From: Streptomyces sp. NRRL F-525
GTDB lineage: Bacteria > Actinomycetota > Actinomycetes > Streptomycetales > Streptomycetaceae
Reading direction: 5' to 3'
Assembly (NCBI RefSeq): GCF_000716605.1
Contig: NZ_JNXE01000049.1
Span: 1-61,636 of the forward strand
DNA length: 61,636 bases
Below, one piece after another: positions 32,686-40,691 of this stretch (position 1 is the stretch's first letter; each line of letters begins with the position of its first letter). Under the pieces are notes generated by a model. The model was not told the origin of the DNA and did no database searches. It was given only the letters and a program-made list of their open reading frames with translations. A program made the translations under genes and the position numbers.

Positions 32686-35613
32686 GTGAACGGCTACGAA
32701 GACTCCCTCCGTTTCGCCGTGCTGGGACCGGTCCGCGCATGGCGCGGTGAACAGGAACTGGACCTCGGTTCGCCCCAGCAGCGGTCGGTCCTGGCCGCGC
32801 TGCTGCTGCGGCGGGGACACGCTGTCGCGCTCGCCGAACTCCTCGACGCGGTCTGGGGCGAGGAGCAGCCGCAGGCCGCCGTGTCCGTCCTGCGGACCTA
32901 TGTGTCGCGCCTCCGGAAAGTGCTGGAGCCGGGCCGGGAGGCGGCCGACCTCCCCCGGGTGGTCGTGTCGGTCGGCGACGGATATCTGGTCCGCCTGCCG
33001 GCACACGGCCTGGATCTCGCCGTGTTCGAGCGGCGCGTCGCGGAGGCGAAGGAGCTGCGCGCCACCGGGCGGCCGGCCGCCGCCGCGGAGCTGCTGCGCG
33101 TGGCGCTCGACGGGTGGCAAGGGGCGGCACTGGCGGGACTCCCCGGACCGCTGGCCGAGTCCGAGGGCTCCCGGCTGGACGAGGAGCGGCTGACCGCGCT
33201 CGAGACCTGGCTGGACATCGAGGTCGACCGCGGCCGCCACGCCGAAGTGATCGCCGAACTGGTCTCGTTGACCGGCCGGTACCCGCTGCGGGAGCAGCTG
33301 TGCCGGCTGCTCATGCTGGCGCTCTACCGTTCCGGGAGGCAGGCCGAGGCGCTGGCCGCCTACCGCGGTGCGCGCAGCACCCTGGTGGCCGAGCTGGGCA
33401 TCGAACCCGGTACGGCGCTGCGGGACCTGCACGACCGCATACTGGCGGCCGACGCGACCCTGGACCCCGGCCCGCCCGGGCGGCCCCCTCCGCCGCCGGA
33501 GCCGGACTCCCCGGCGCCAACGGCCTCCCCCGCAGCCGTACATGCGGCCCGGCCCGCTCAACTGCCCGCCGATCTGCCGACGTTCGTCGGCCGGTGCGCC
33601 GAACTCGACCGGGCCCGGGCCCTGTTGCCCGAGCGGGGCGGCGCCCCGGCCACCGTGGTGATCACCGCGATCGGCGGGATGGCCGGCATCGGCAAGACCA
33701 CCCTGGCCGTGCACTGGGCGCACGAGGTCGCCGACCGCTTCCCCGACGGACAGCTCTACGTCAATCTGCGCGGCTTCGATCCGACCGGCTCGCTGGTGAC
33801 GCCGGACGAGGCCATCCGCGCCTTCCTCGGCGCGCTCGGCGTCCCCCCGATGCGGATCCCCTCCGGCCTCGACGCCCAGACCGCGCTGTACCGCAGCATG
33901 CTCGCCCAGCGGCGGATGCTGGTCCTCCTGGACAACGCCCGTGACACCGACCAGGCCCGCCCGTTGCTGCCCGGCTCCCCCGGCTCCCTGGTCATCGTCA
34001 CCAGCCGCAACCAGCTCACCGGCCTGGTCGCCGGCGAAGGGGCGCATCCGCTGACCCTGGACCAGCTGACGCCCGCCGAGGCGCACGGCCTGCTGACGAG
34101 CCGGCTCGGCACCGAGCGGCCGGCGGCGGAACCGCGGGCGGCGGACGAGATCATCACGCGGTGCGCCCGGCTGCCGCTGGCCCTGGCCATCGTCGCCGCC
34201 CACGCCGTCGCCCACCCCGGCTTCCCGCTGAGCGCCATCGCCGGGGAACTGCGCGACAGCCACGGCAGCCTCGACGCCTTCGCCTCCGGCGACGACATCA
34301 CCACCGACGTACGGGCCGTCTTCTCCTGGTCGTACAAGGCGGTGTCCGCGCCGGCCGCGCGCGTGTTCCATCTGCTGGGCCTGCACTCCGGACCCGACAT
34401 CTCCGCGCCCGCCGCGGCCGCCCTCGCCGGGCTCCCGGTGCGGGAGACCCGCGGGCTGCTCGTCGAGCTCACCCGCGCCCACCTGCTGACCGAACACTTC
34501 CCGGGCCGCTACGCCCTGCACGACCTGCTGCGCGTCTACGCCGCCGAACGCGTGCGCGCCGAGGAGACACCGCGGGAGCGGGAGCGGGCCGTGGAGCGGC
34601 TGCTCGCCTGGTATCTGCACACCGCCGACGCGGCCTACCCGCACATCACCCCGCAGCGTCGCCGGATCCCGCTCGAACCGCTGCCGGCCCTGTGCCGGCC
34701 CCTGGAGTTCACGACGCACGACCAGGCGCTGGACTGGTGCGAGACCGAACGGGCCAACCTGGTCACCGCCGTGCACCAGGCGGCCGGGTCGGGCAGACCG
34801 GGTGTCGCCTGGCGGCTGCCCGCCGTCCTGTGGGGGTTCTTCTACCTGCGCAGCCACACGCACGACTGGGTGGACACCGCGCAGGTGGGCCTGACCGCCG
34901 CCCGCGCGGACAACGACCGCTGGGGCGAGGCGCAGGGCCTCGCGGACCTGGCCGCCGCGCTGCGCGGCTCGGGCCGGCTCATCGAGGCGGCCGAACAGTT
35001 CCGGCTGGCGATGGTCGCCTACCGGGAGCTCGGGGACGCCGAGGCCAGAGGGTCGGCCGTGACCAATCTGGGCGACACCTATCTGGAGGCCGGCCGGCTC
35101 GGCAAGGCCGTCGAGTACATCCGCAGGGGATTGGCGATCGAGCAGGTCATCGGCAGCGCCTGGGGGGAGGGCATCTCCCTGTGCAACCTGGGCGACGTCT
35201 ACCAGCGGCTCGGCCGGTTCGACGAGGCCGTCGGCTGCCTGGAGCAGGCGCTGGACCTCCTGCGGGCCAACGGCAACCGCTGGGTCGAAGGGGTCACCCT
35301 CGACATCCTGGGCACGGCCCACCGCCGGCTCCAGCGCCACGACGACGCCGTCGAGTACTACCACCAGGCGCTCAGGACCCACCGGGACATCGGCAACCGG
35401 TGGGGGGAGGGCCACACCCTGGGCAACCTCGGTGACGCCCAACTGGCCGCCGGTGAACCGGAGTCCGCCCGTGACAGCTGGCGGCAGGCACTGGCGATCT
35501 TCGTGGAGTTCGACCACCGGGACGCCGCGAAGATCCGCGAGCGCCTCGGCCGGCTGGAGGAGGGTCAGCCGCACACCGACGCGCGACGGGCCGCGCCGGA
35601 GCGGGCCGCCTGA
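32686..35613 (+). CDS. AfsR-like SARP regulator with NB-ARC and TPR domains (left copy)
   Basis: About 975 residues. A SARP OmpR-like DNA-binding domain (about 8-100, LRFAVLGPVRAWRGEQELDL; SVGDGYLVRLP) is followed by a bacterial activation domain (about 105-260), a Pro-rich linker, an NB-ARC/STAND ATPase (about 290-560, P-loop GGMAGIGKTTLAVHWAH, then LVLLDNARD) and C-terminal TPR repeats (about 730-960, repeated 'LGDVYQRLGRFDEAVGCLEQ' type units). AfsR-like proteins activate transcription next to sigma-factor sites when their sensor is engaged. I start at GTG 32686 because it begins the SARP domain. Divergent from the ChW-repeat membrane protein. No TTA codon seen, unlike its right-hand counterpart. 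Ends 24 bp before a shared hairpin. Confidence 0.93.
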   Translation: MNGYEDSLRFAVLGPVRAWRGEQELDLGSPQQRSVLAALLLRRGHAVALAELLDAVWGEEQPQAAVSVLRTYVSRLRKVLEPGREAADLPRVVVSVGDGYLVRLPAHGLDLAVFERRVAEAKELRATGRPAAAAELLRVALDGWQGAALAGLPGPLAESEGSRLDEERLTALETWLDIEVDRGRHAEVIAELVSLTGRYPLREQLCRLLMLALYRSGRQAEALAAYRGARSTLVAELGIEPGTALRDLHDRILAADATLDPGPPGRPPPPPEPDSPAPTASPAAVHAARPAQLPADLPTFVGRCAELDRARALLPERGGAPATVVITAIGGMAGIGKTTLAVHWAHEVADRFPDGQLYVNLRGFDPTGSLVTPDEAIRAFLGALGVPPMRIPSGLDAQTALYRSMLAQRRMLVLLDNARDTDQARPLLPGSPGSLVIVTSRNQLTGLVAGEGAHPLTLDQLTPAEAHGLLTSRLGTERPAAEPRAADEIITRCARLPLALAIVAAHAVAHPGFPLSAIAGELRDSHGSLDAFASGDDITTDVRAVFSWSYKAVSAPAARVFHLLGLHSGPDISAPAAAALAGLPVRETRGLLVELTRAHLLTEHFPGRYALHDLLRVYAAERVRAEETPRERERAVERLLAWYLHTADAAYPHITPQRRRIPLEPLPALCRPLEFTTHDQALDWCETERANLVTAVHQAAGSGRPGVAWRLPAVLWGFFYLRSHTHDWVDTAQVGLTAARADNDRWGEAQGLADLAAALRGSGRLIEAAEQFRLAMVAYRELGDAEARGSAVTNLGDTYLEAGRLGKAVEYIRRGLAIEQVIGSAWGEGISLCNLGDVYQRLGRFDEAVGCLEQALDLLRANGNRWVEGVTLDILGTAHRRLQRHDDAVEYYHQALRTHRDIGNRWGEGHTLGNLGDAQLAAGEPESARDSWRQALAIFVEFDHRDAAKIRERLGRLEEGQPHTDARRAAPERAA

Positions 35614-35636
35614 CCCGCGCCCGCGGCGGGAACACG

Positions 35637-35675
35637 GCCTGGCCGTGCCCCCGGGGGGCGGGTACACGGCCAGGC
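35637..35675. terminator. Hairpin between the left AfsR-like gene and the thaumatin-GH128 gene
   Basis: GCCTGGCCGTG (35637-35647) pairs with CACGGCCAGGC (35665-35675); the 17-nt loop is mostly C then G and can pair internally. It suits both convergent genes. On the minus strand it would also follow at once after the start site of the orphan promoter at 35686-35712. Confidence 0.75.
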
Positions 35676-35685
35676 TGCACCCGTA

Positions 35686-35712
35686 CAACGGGCGGGGGGT
35701 GGGGACGGTTCA
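35686..35712 (-). promoter_or_regulatory. Orphan ECF-type promoter P10
   Basis: On the minus strand: TGAACC (35712-35707), 15 nt, CCGTTG (35691-35686). It is a full match to the series but has no gene in front of it: the next feature leftward is the hairpin at 35675-35637, and beyond that the opposite strand of the AfsR-like gene. It could make a short structured RNA or an antisense RNA, or be a relic of a lost gene. Confidence 0.55.
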
Positions 35713-35721
35713 ACCCCGGGG

Positions 35722-37314
35722 TCAGCTCGCGTCGTGGTAGACACGGCCGCTGGCGTTGGCGGTCGTCCCGTCGTAGAGACCGGTCGGGCTGGTCTGCGTG
35801 GAGAGCGTGAACCACGCGTAGCGCTCCAGGAAGTCCAGGCCGTCCAGCATCCGCGTCGACGACGTGATGAAGGCGGTCTGTTCCTGCTCGCTGGGGTAGC
35901 GGGGGGTGCCCTGGGAGAAGTCGATGAGGCCGTACTCGGTCAGCCAGACCGGCTTGTGGTAGCGGTCCCAGACGGCCTGCAGATAGCCGCGCAGCTGGTC
36001 GGCGGCGCCGGGTCCGAAGTCGGAGCCGTACCAGTGCACGGGGATGAAGTCGACGCGCAGACCGCGGTCGGCGGCGCCCTTCATGAAGCGGTCCAGCCAG
36101 CCGCCGTCGACGTCGGCGCCGGCGGACACCGCGGGCGCGCCCAGCCGCAGCCCGGTGGACTCCAGCCGGGGCCACAGGTCCAGGGCCTGTTCGGGCGTCA
36201 TGTTGGACTGCCCCGCGTTGTCGGGCTCGTTGAAGCCGAGGAGTTCCTTGCTGCCGTTCTGGACGGCCGCGCCGAGTTCGGCGTCGGTGACGGAGCCGGG
36301 GCCCCAGATCATGGGGACGAAGTCGACGCCGTCCGGCTTGGTGACCGCGCCGGTGGAGGACGCCCAGTCGAAGTACCAGGACGCGCCGGAGTCGGCCAGT
36401 GCCTGGGAGGCGCCGTCGACGGGGTTGAGGCTGACGCCCTTGCGGGTCGGGGCGGCCGTGGTGACGGGGTTGGTGACCGGGGCGGGCTGCGTGGTGGCCG
36501 GGTCGGCCGGGGCGGGGCTGCCGGTTCCGAACGCGACGGTCAGGCCGCTGCACTTGGTGCACTGGTACATGACCTTGTTGCCCGGTTCGGCGTCCTGCTT
36601 GGACCAGGCGTACGCGGTCGGGCACTTCTGGTTGATCATGTCGCTGTAGGAGGTCTTCGCGTCCCGGTTCGGGTTGACGCAGACCAGCGACCGGCCGGTG
36701 GCCTGGTCCTTGGTCAGGTCCTCGGCCGGGCAGGCGGACAGCAGATCCTCGGCGCACCCGGCCACCGCGCACTCTCCGCTCGCGGGCGGCGTCACGTCGT
36801 TCGGCGTGATGGTGACGGGCGCGGCGACGGCGTCAACGTAGCTGACGTCGTACCAGGGGGCCAGGGAATCGGCCGGGTCGAAGTTGAACTCGGCGAGCCC
36901 GGTGGGCTGTTGGCCGAGGGTGCAGTGGTCGACGTAGGGTCCGCAGTCCCCGACGGCGCAGTGGAACGTGCTCCCGTCGTCGCCGCCGCACCCCTGACGG
37001 GCGAAGAAGGTGCCGCGCCAGTGCCCGGCGCCCTCGTGCTCCGGGACGGTGACGGTGGCGGACTGGCCCGGGTCCAGCGTCGGCAGCCCGGTGAGCGCGG
37101 CCGAGCCGTCGGCGTTGACCTCGCTGCCGACCCAGATGCGGCTGTCGGTGTTGTTCCGCAGGGTGACTGTGTGGTCGGCGGTGCCTACGTCGGCGGCCGG
37201 GGTTCCGTCGAGGTTCGTGCTGCTGGAGCGGTGCGTCTGGATCGCTATGGCGGTGCCTGACACACCGACGATGACCAGGAGCAGGGCGAGGAGGAGTGAG
37301 GTGCGTCTGCGCAT
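35722..37314 (-). CDS. Membrane-anchored or secreted thaumatin-like domain fused to a GH128 glycoside hydrolase
   Basis: 530 residues. An N-terminal signal/anchor (about 4-25, SLLLALLLVIVGVSGTAIAI) is followed by a thaumatin-like domain (about 45-270: VTLRNNTDSRIWVGS, GTFFARQGCGG, FHCAVGDCGPY, GLAEFNFD, WYDVSYVDA, GRSLVCVNP and many paired Cys). After a Pro/Thr linker comes a GH128/Asl1-type (beta/alpha)8 domain (about 290-530). Probable catalytic Glu residues lie in LLGFNEPDNAGQ and VWLTEYGLIDF. Both domains are known for beta-1,3-glucan binding or cleavage, so the protein may attack fungal or other glucan walls. It has the locus ECF promoter and so is probably co-expressed with the secretion genes. 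Confidence 0.87.
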   Translation of the reverse strand: MRRRTSLLLALLLVIVGVSGTAIAIQTHRSSSTNLDGTPAADVGTADHTVTLRNNTDSRIWVGSEVNADGSAALTGLPTLDPGQSATVTVPEHEGAGHWRGTFFARQGCGGDDGSTFHCAVGDCGPYVDHCTLGQQPTGLAEFNFDPADSLAPWYDVSYVDAVAAPVTITPNDVTPPASGECAVAGCAEDLLSACPAEDLTKDQATGRSLVCVNPNRDAKTSYSDMINQKCPTAYAWSKQDAEPGNKVMYQCTKCSGLTVAFGTGSPAPADPATTQPAPVTNPVTTAAPTRKGVSLNPVDGASQALADSGASWYFDWASSTGAVTKPDGVDFVPMIWGPGSVTDAELGAAVQNGSKELLGFNEPDNAGQSNMTPEQALDLWPRLESTGLRLGAPAVSAGADVDGGWLDRFMKGAADRGLRVDFIPVHWYGSDFGPGAADQLRGYLQAVWDRYHKPVWLTEYGLIDFSQGTPRYPSEQEQTAFITSSTRMLDGLDFLERYAWFTLSTQTSPTGLYDGTTANASGRVYHDAS

Positions 37315-37395
37315 GGGGCGTGCGTCTCCATTGACTTGCGCGGGTTGGGGTTCGGGGTTTCTCAGGTCGACGATCAGTTCTCGCCACCGCCGGCA

Positions 37396-37422
37396 CGACG
37401 GATAGGGGTGGGGGACGGTTCA
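37396..37422 (-). promoter_or_regulatory. ECF-type promoter P2 (thaumatin-GH128)
   Basis: Minus strand: TGAACC (37422-37417), 15 nt, CCGTCG (37401-37396); one base differs from the series -10. Predicted start near 37389, leader about 75 nt to ATG 37314. Confidence 0.65.
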
Positions 37423-37438
37423 GTGGGCGAGGACGTAT

Positions 37439-38659
37439 TCACCGTCCGCGGACGGCCTTCGACTGGCCGCCGTTGCTGGTGCTGTTCTGCCGAACTGGCT
37501 TCGGAGAATGCGCGTGTGACGGACCGTCACCAGTGCTCTGGGTCGGGGTCGGTGAAGGGCTGCGGAGAAACGAGCGGTCGTTGGCGATGTCCAGGCCCGT
37601 GGGGCTGAGCAGGGGCGACACCGGATAGGTCGAGTCGCCGGGGGTGCTGAACGCCATGCCGATTTCGTCCGGCAGGGACGACACCGGCGCTCCCAGGGGC
37701 CAGTCCGTGCGGCCGGTGTGATCGACCGACTGGAGCGGGGTCAACTGTGCGGCGCTCGCCCTGAGCGCTCTCTCCGTCTCGGCCACGTTGAAGCCATGGG
37801 CGTCGTGTTCCTCGCCCGGGCTCGGACTCACGGTGGCGTCACTCCGTCGTCGCGCCGCGTCGGCGGAGTGGGCGTCGAGAGGTTCGTTGGCGCGCGGATC
37901 CTGGAAACTTGGCCGCGGCGATGGCTCCGGTGACGGCACCCGTGGCGGAGCCGGTGGTGGCACCTGACGCTCCCAGCGTTGCCGGTTTTCCTCACTCGGT
38001 TGTCGTCTGGGTGTCGCGGCCTGTCGTTCTTTGATGTCCGCGGCCTGGATCGCGTCGACGATCATGGCCTTTTCCTGTGCCTCCAGCCGGAGGGCGTCGT
38101 GCGGCCGTTCCCGAAACGACTCCCGCTCCTGCGCGTTGGCGACGGACTGCCACACCAGGGGCATAGTGGCGCGGGATTCCTGGAACGCCTTCACCAATGT
38201 GGCGTTCTTGGGTTTCCTCAGCTCACTCAGGAGCGTGTCCTCGAAGGCCCAGCGTTCCGTGTCCGAGAGCAGGCCGATCCGCTTCTCGATGCGGTGCATA
38301 CGCTGGAGCAGTGCCTGGGACTCCTCCGTGAGCACCGGCCGCTGTTCGGGCGGCGGCCCCTGCGCCTGCTCGCCCCCGCCTTGCCCCTGTGGGCCCTGGC
38401 CGGCCTCCTGTCCACCGCCGGGTGCCGCGCCTCCACCGCCCGACCCCGACCGTGACCGGCTCCAGATGCGATCCAGGGCGCTCCGCAGGAGGTCCCACAT
38501 CCCCTCGAAGATGTCCGGTTCCGGTGGGCCCGCCGCACGGAACCTCGGGCCGCCGAGCAGCTTGGACTGGGTCTTCAGCAGGTCTCGCGCCAGTCCCGTC
38601 CGGGACCTCGTCCTGGTCAGCCGCTTCCGGCCCTGGGAAGCAGTGTTGTCGAATGCCAC
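37439..38659 (-). CDS. Hypothetical Pro/Arg-rich protein of the secretion locus
   Basis: 406 residues that I do not recognise. There is no signal peptide or membrane segment. The first ~50 residues are basic (GRKRLTRTRSRTGLARDLLK). Residues about 70-105 are Gly/Gln/Pro-rich. A helical, charged core follows (about 110-220, MHRIEKRIGLLSDTERWAFE; FRERPHDALRLEAQEKAMIV), then ~180 residues of disordered Pro/Ser/Arg sequence ending with a basic tail (SKAVRGR). A long disordered, basic C-terminus is a feature of many type IV secretion substrates. It has the locus ECF promoter and stands alone between terminator-like elements. A secreted-effector role is only a suggestion. Confidence 0.75.
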   Translation of the reverse strand: MAFDNTASQGRKRLTRTRSRTGLARDLLKTQSKLLGGPRFRAAGPPEPDIFEGMWDLLRSALDRIWSRSRSGSGGGGAAPGGGQEAGQGPQGQGGGEQAQGPPPEQRPVLTEESQALLQRMHRIEKRIGLLSDTERWAFEDTLLSELRKPKNATLVKAFQESRATMPLVWQSVANAQERESFRERPHDALRLEAQEKAMIVDAIQAADIKERQAATPRRQPSEENRQRWERQVPPPAPPRVPSPEPSPRPSFQDPRANEPLDAHSADAARRRSDATVSPSPGEEHDAHGFNVAETERALRASAAQLTPLQSVDHTGRTDWPLGAPVSSLPDEIGMAFSTPGDSTYPVSPLLSPTGLDIANDRSFLRSPSPTPTQSTGDGPSHAHSPKPVRQNSTSNGGQSKAVRGR

Positions 38660-38698
38660 GTTGCCCCGCTCTCGAGTCGGAGGTGCTGACGCGGGTCA

Positions 38699-38726
38699 CA
38701 ACGGGCCGTCGGAGGACGGTGGTTCA
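38699..38726 (-). promoter_or_regulatory. ECF-type promoter P3 (406-residue hypothetical)
   Basis: Minus strand: TGAACC (38726-38721), 16 nt, CCGTTG (38704-38699). Predicted start near 38692, leader about 33 nt to 38659. The -35 and spacer lie inside the hairpin at 38701-38760. Confidence 0.75.
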
Positions 38727-38760
38727 ACGCCAGACGCTCAACCACCGCACGACGGCCCGT
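38701..38760. terminator. Large hairpin ending the 88-residue gene
   Basis: ACGGGCCGTC (38701-38710) pairs with GACGGCCCGT (38751-38760), and CGGTGGTT (38717-38724) pairs with AACCACCG (38740-38747), giving a two-part stem with a 15-nt loop. It begins 2 bp after the stop of the minus-strand gene at 38763-39029. It overlaps promoter P3 of the next gene. Confidence 0.75.
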
Positions 38761-38762
38761 GA

Positions 38763-39029
38763 TCAGCCTGCCGCTGTGTGCGGGTCGAACCCCGCCGGCA
38801 GCGGCAACAACCCGACAGGCAGCGGCGATCGGGAAAGCCAATGGACCCCGCCGACCGGTCGCGCCGAAGCCTGCCCCGAGAAGTTCCCGTAGTACGTTCC
38901 GGTCCCGGGCCGCCGACGTCTCAACAGCCCCGCCGGCGCGAACCGCCCGGCACCGGTGGCCACCCGGCTTGGCTCCCCGTATCCCACCACGCTGTCAAGT
39001 CCGCCGAGTACGTCGACCGTGTACGTCAT
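38763..39029 (-). CDS. Hypothetical 88-residue protein
   Basis: I do not recognise this short protein (MTYTVDVLGGLDSVVGYGEP...). It is Gly/Arg/Pro-rich with no signal peptide or membrane segment. GAGGGGG with 8-nt spacing precedes the ATG, and a strong hairpin follows the stop, both supporting a real gene. No promoter of the locus series is found upstream; only an isolated CAACGG (39080-39085) without a matching -35. A hairpin lies at 39082-39108. Confidence 0.65.
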   Translation of the reverse strand: MTYTVDVLGGLDSVVGYGEPSRVATGAGRFAPAGLLRRRRPGTGTYYGNFSGQASARPVGGVHWLSRSPLPVGLLPLPAGFDPHTAAG

Positions 39030-39081
39030 GCCGGTGCCCCCTCGTGTCGGCGGCCTGGACCGCCTCGGTGTTCGAGACGCA

Positions 39082-39108
39082 ACGGCCGCACCAGGAAGGT
39101 GCGGCCGT
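39082..39108. other. Perfect hairpin upstream of the 88-residue gene
   Basis: ACGGCCGCACC (39082-39092) and GGTGCGGCCGT (39098-39108) form an 11-bp perfect stem with loop AGGAA. It sits about 50 bp before the gene start on the minus strand, downstream of another terminator, and could be a second terminator or a leader structure. Confidence 0.6.
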
Positions 39109-39181
39109 GCGAGCCGAGTTGGCGGGTGGGATTACCGGCAGCTGCCATGTGCGTCCGGTTTCCTGCCCTTGCCCGACAGGA

Positions 39182-39246
39182 AAGGCTCCCGGTGGTCGCG
39201 GTGCCGGCCGGTCCGCGACGGGCCGATCCGGACCACCGGGAGCCTT
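39182..39246. terminator. Terminator of the 399-residue hypothetical gene
   Basis: AAGGCTCCCGGTGGTC (39182-39197) pairs perfectly with GACCACCGGGAGCCTT (39231-39246), a 16-bp stem around a 33-nt GC-rich loop that can fold further. It begins 22 bp after the stop of the minus-strand gene at 39269. Confidence 0.8.
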
Positions 39247-39268
39247 CCTCAGTCCCGTGCGGACCTGT

Positions 39269-40468
39269 TCACCTGGCATGCCCCTGCTGTGCGGCGTACC
39301 GCTCGGCGGCCCTCCGCTCCTTCCGCTCGGCATGCGACTCCTGCGTTCGCGCGCCTTCGGGTGGGTTGTACTGCCCCGCCCCCGTCGGGTCGCCGTGCTG
39401 CTGGTACTGGGGGTAGTGCTGGCCCTCGTACGGGTTGCCGCTCTGGTAGTACGGGGCGGCGTAGGCCCCCGCTGTAGTTGTCGTCGCGGGGGTTTCGTAC
39501 GACGACGTGTAAGTCTGCGTCGTAGGCATGGGGTTGTAACGCGCCGTCAGCGAGGGGCTTTCGAACGCCGACGTCAAGCCCATCGTCGTAGTCAGGGCGC
39601 TGTAGTCACCGGCCGACGTCACCGGTATCGAGTACTGACCCGCGACTATCGGGGGTGTGTACTCCGCCTGCGTCGTCGGCGGGAAGTACCCGTCATGGTC
39701 TCCTGTGTACCGGCCCGGTGATTCGTAGCCCGGCGACGTGACGTAGTCCAGGTTCATCCCGGTCTGGCTCGGGTGCCGTTCGTCGAGCTGGGTGCCCAAA
39801 GCGTAGTTGGGCGTTTGGAACGTCGGCGCCGCGTTCGCCTTCTCGTACGCCTTGTAGGCGTTGGCTCCGAGCCCGCCCAGGGTCGCCGTTTGCGACAAAC
39901 CCGTTGACACGTCACCGGTCGTCAATGAGCCGGCCACGCCGAGACTTGCCGAGAGACCGGCGAGAACCTTGCCCGTGTACGGAGGACCGGCTTGGTACCC
40001 GTCCCAGAGGTCCTTCCCCACGCGCGCAGCAGCCCCGCCCCCGGCCACGTACTTCCCCACGGTGGGATCCACCAGCTGTACGAGCCTGCCCCCTTCGGAG
40101 ATCAGTTCAGGGGCGTAGGGCGCGACGACCTTAGCAGCCTGTACGGCATAGCCGAGCCACGTTTTCGACGTTTCGGCTACCCACGCCCCTTGCTTGCTGG
40201 ACCACTTCGCGATGGACCACGTACCGTCCTCATTCGCCTGGGCAGCGAAGGATGACTTCCTCCTTGTTTCCCTACCCTTTGCGTCTGCTGCCTGCTCTTC
40301 AATATCGAAGAGACGGTTGTGCCCCGCCGGCGGGGGGGTACTCGGGCCCTCGCGGAAGCCCCCCATGTCGACTACGGTGGAGCGCCTTCGCGCCCCGGGC
40401 CGTGCGTCCACGCTGAATTTTCGATACCCAGCGGGTTGGGCAGAGCTGGTGGAACTTTCTCCGGCCAT
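39269..40468 (-). CDS. Hypothetical Tyr/Pro/Thr-rich protein of the secretion locus
   Basis: 399 residues without a recognised family. The basic N-terminus (GYRKFSVDARPGARRRSTVV) has no signal peptide. The middle (about 70-215) holds moderately hydrophobic, Gly/Ala-rich stretches (AAKVVAPYAPELISEGG; LAGLSASLGVAGSLTTGDVS) that could insert into a membrane after export. Residues about 230-370 are disordered with repeated Tyr/Pro/Thr/Gln (YETPATTTT, YYQSGNPYEGQHYPQYQQHG). The end is basic and charged (ESHAERKERRAAERYAAQQG). AAGGAG precedes ATG 40468 ideally. It has its own ECF promoter and terminator. The layout would suit an exported effector or surface protein, but that is inference. Confidence 0.75.
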   Translation of the reverse strand: MAGESSTSSAQPAGYRKFSVDARPGARRRSTVVDMGGFREGPSTPPPAGHNRLFDIEEQAADAKGRETRRKSSFAAQANEDGTWSIAKWSSKQGAWVAETSKTWLGYAVQAAKVVAPYAPELISEGGRLVQLVDPTVGKYVAGGGAAARVGKDLWDGYQAGPPYTGKVLAGLSASLGVAGSLTTGDVSTGLSQTATLGGLGANAYKAYEKANAAPTFQTPNYALGTQLDERHPSQTGMNLDYVTSPGYESPGRYTGDHDGYFPPTTQAEYTPPIVAGQYSIPVTSAGDYSALTTTMGLTSAFESPSLTARYNPMPTTQTYTSSYETPATTTTAGAYAAPYYQSGNPYEGQHYPQYQQHGDPTGAGQYNPPEGARTQESHAERKERRAAERYAAQQGHAR

Positions 40469-40515
40469 TCGTTGATCTCCTTGTGTGGAATAGAAGACCT
40501 GCTTTGCAGAGAGCA

Positions 40516-40542
40516 CAACGGGACCGGATCTCGGACGGTTCA
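40516..40542 (-). promoter_or_regulatory. ECF-type promoter P4 (399-residue hypothetical)
   Basis: Minus strand: TGAACC (40542-40537), 15 nt, CCGTTG (40521-40516). Predicted start near 40509, leader about 41 nt to ATG 40468. Confidence 0.75.
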
Positions 40543-40621
40543 CCGGACGCCGAAACGAATCACCCCGAGGATCGTCGACGCGGGCGCGGCGGGAAGGTGC
40601 CACAGGCTGCACGTGTCTGCG

Positions 40622-40654
40622 GCGCCGGAAAGCGGTTCACCCGCGTTCCGGCGC
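40622..40654. terminator. Terminator of the DUF4913 gene
   Basis: GCGCCGGAA (40622-40630) pairs with TTCCGGCGC (40646-40654), with further CG pairs inside; it lies 38 bp after the stop at 40692 on the minus strand. Confidence 0.65.
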
Positions 40655-40691
40655 GCCACCATGCGAAGAGCTGGGGTGATCGTGGCCTTCG

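Noticed and set aside
32602..35688. 1028-codon open frame on the minus strand
   Set aside because: Antisense of the left AfsR-like gene, whose own protein shows SARP, P-loop and TPR motifs; the antisense product shows none.
39080..39085. CAACGG (minus-strand CCGTTG) before the 88-residue gene
   Set aside because: No TGAACC at 15 or 16 nt; the bases belong to the stem of a perfect hairpin.
40634..40639. Another GGTTCA (minus-strand TGAACC) near promoter P4
   Set aside because: No CCGTTG-like word lies 15 or 16 nt downstream; it is inside a terminator stem.
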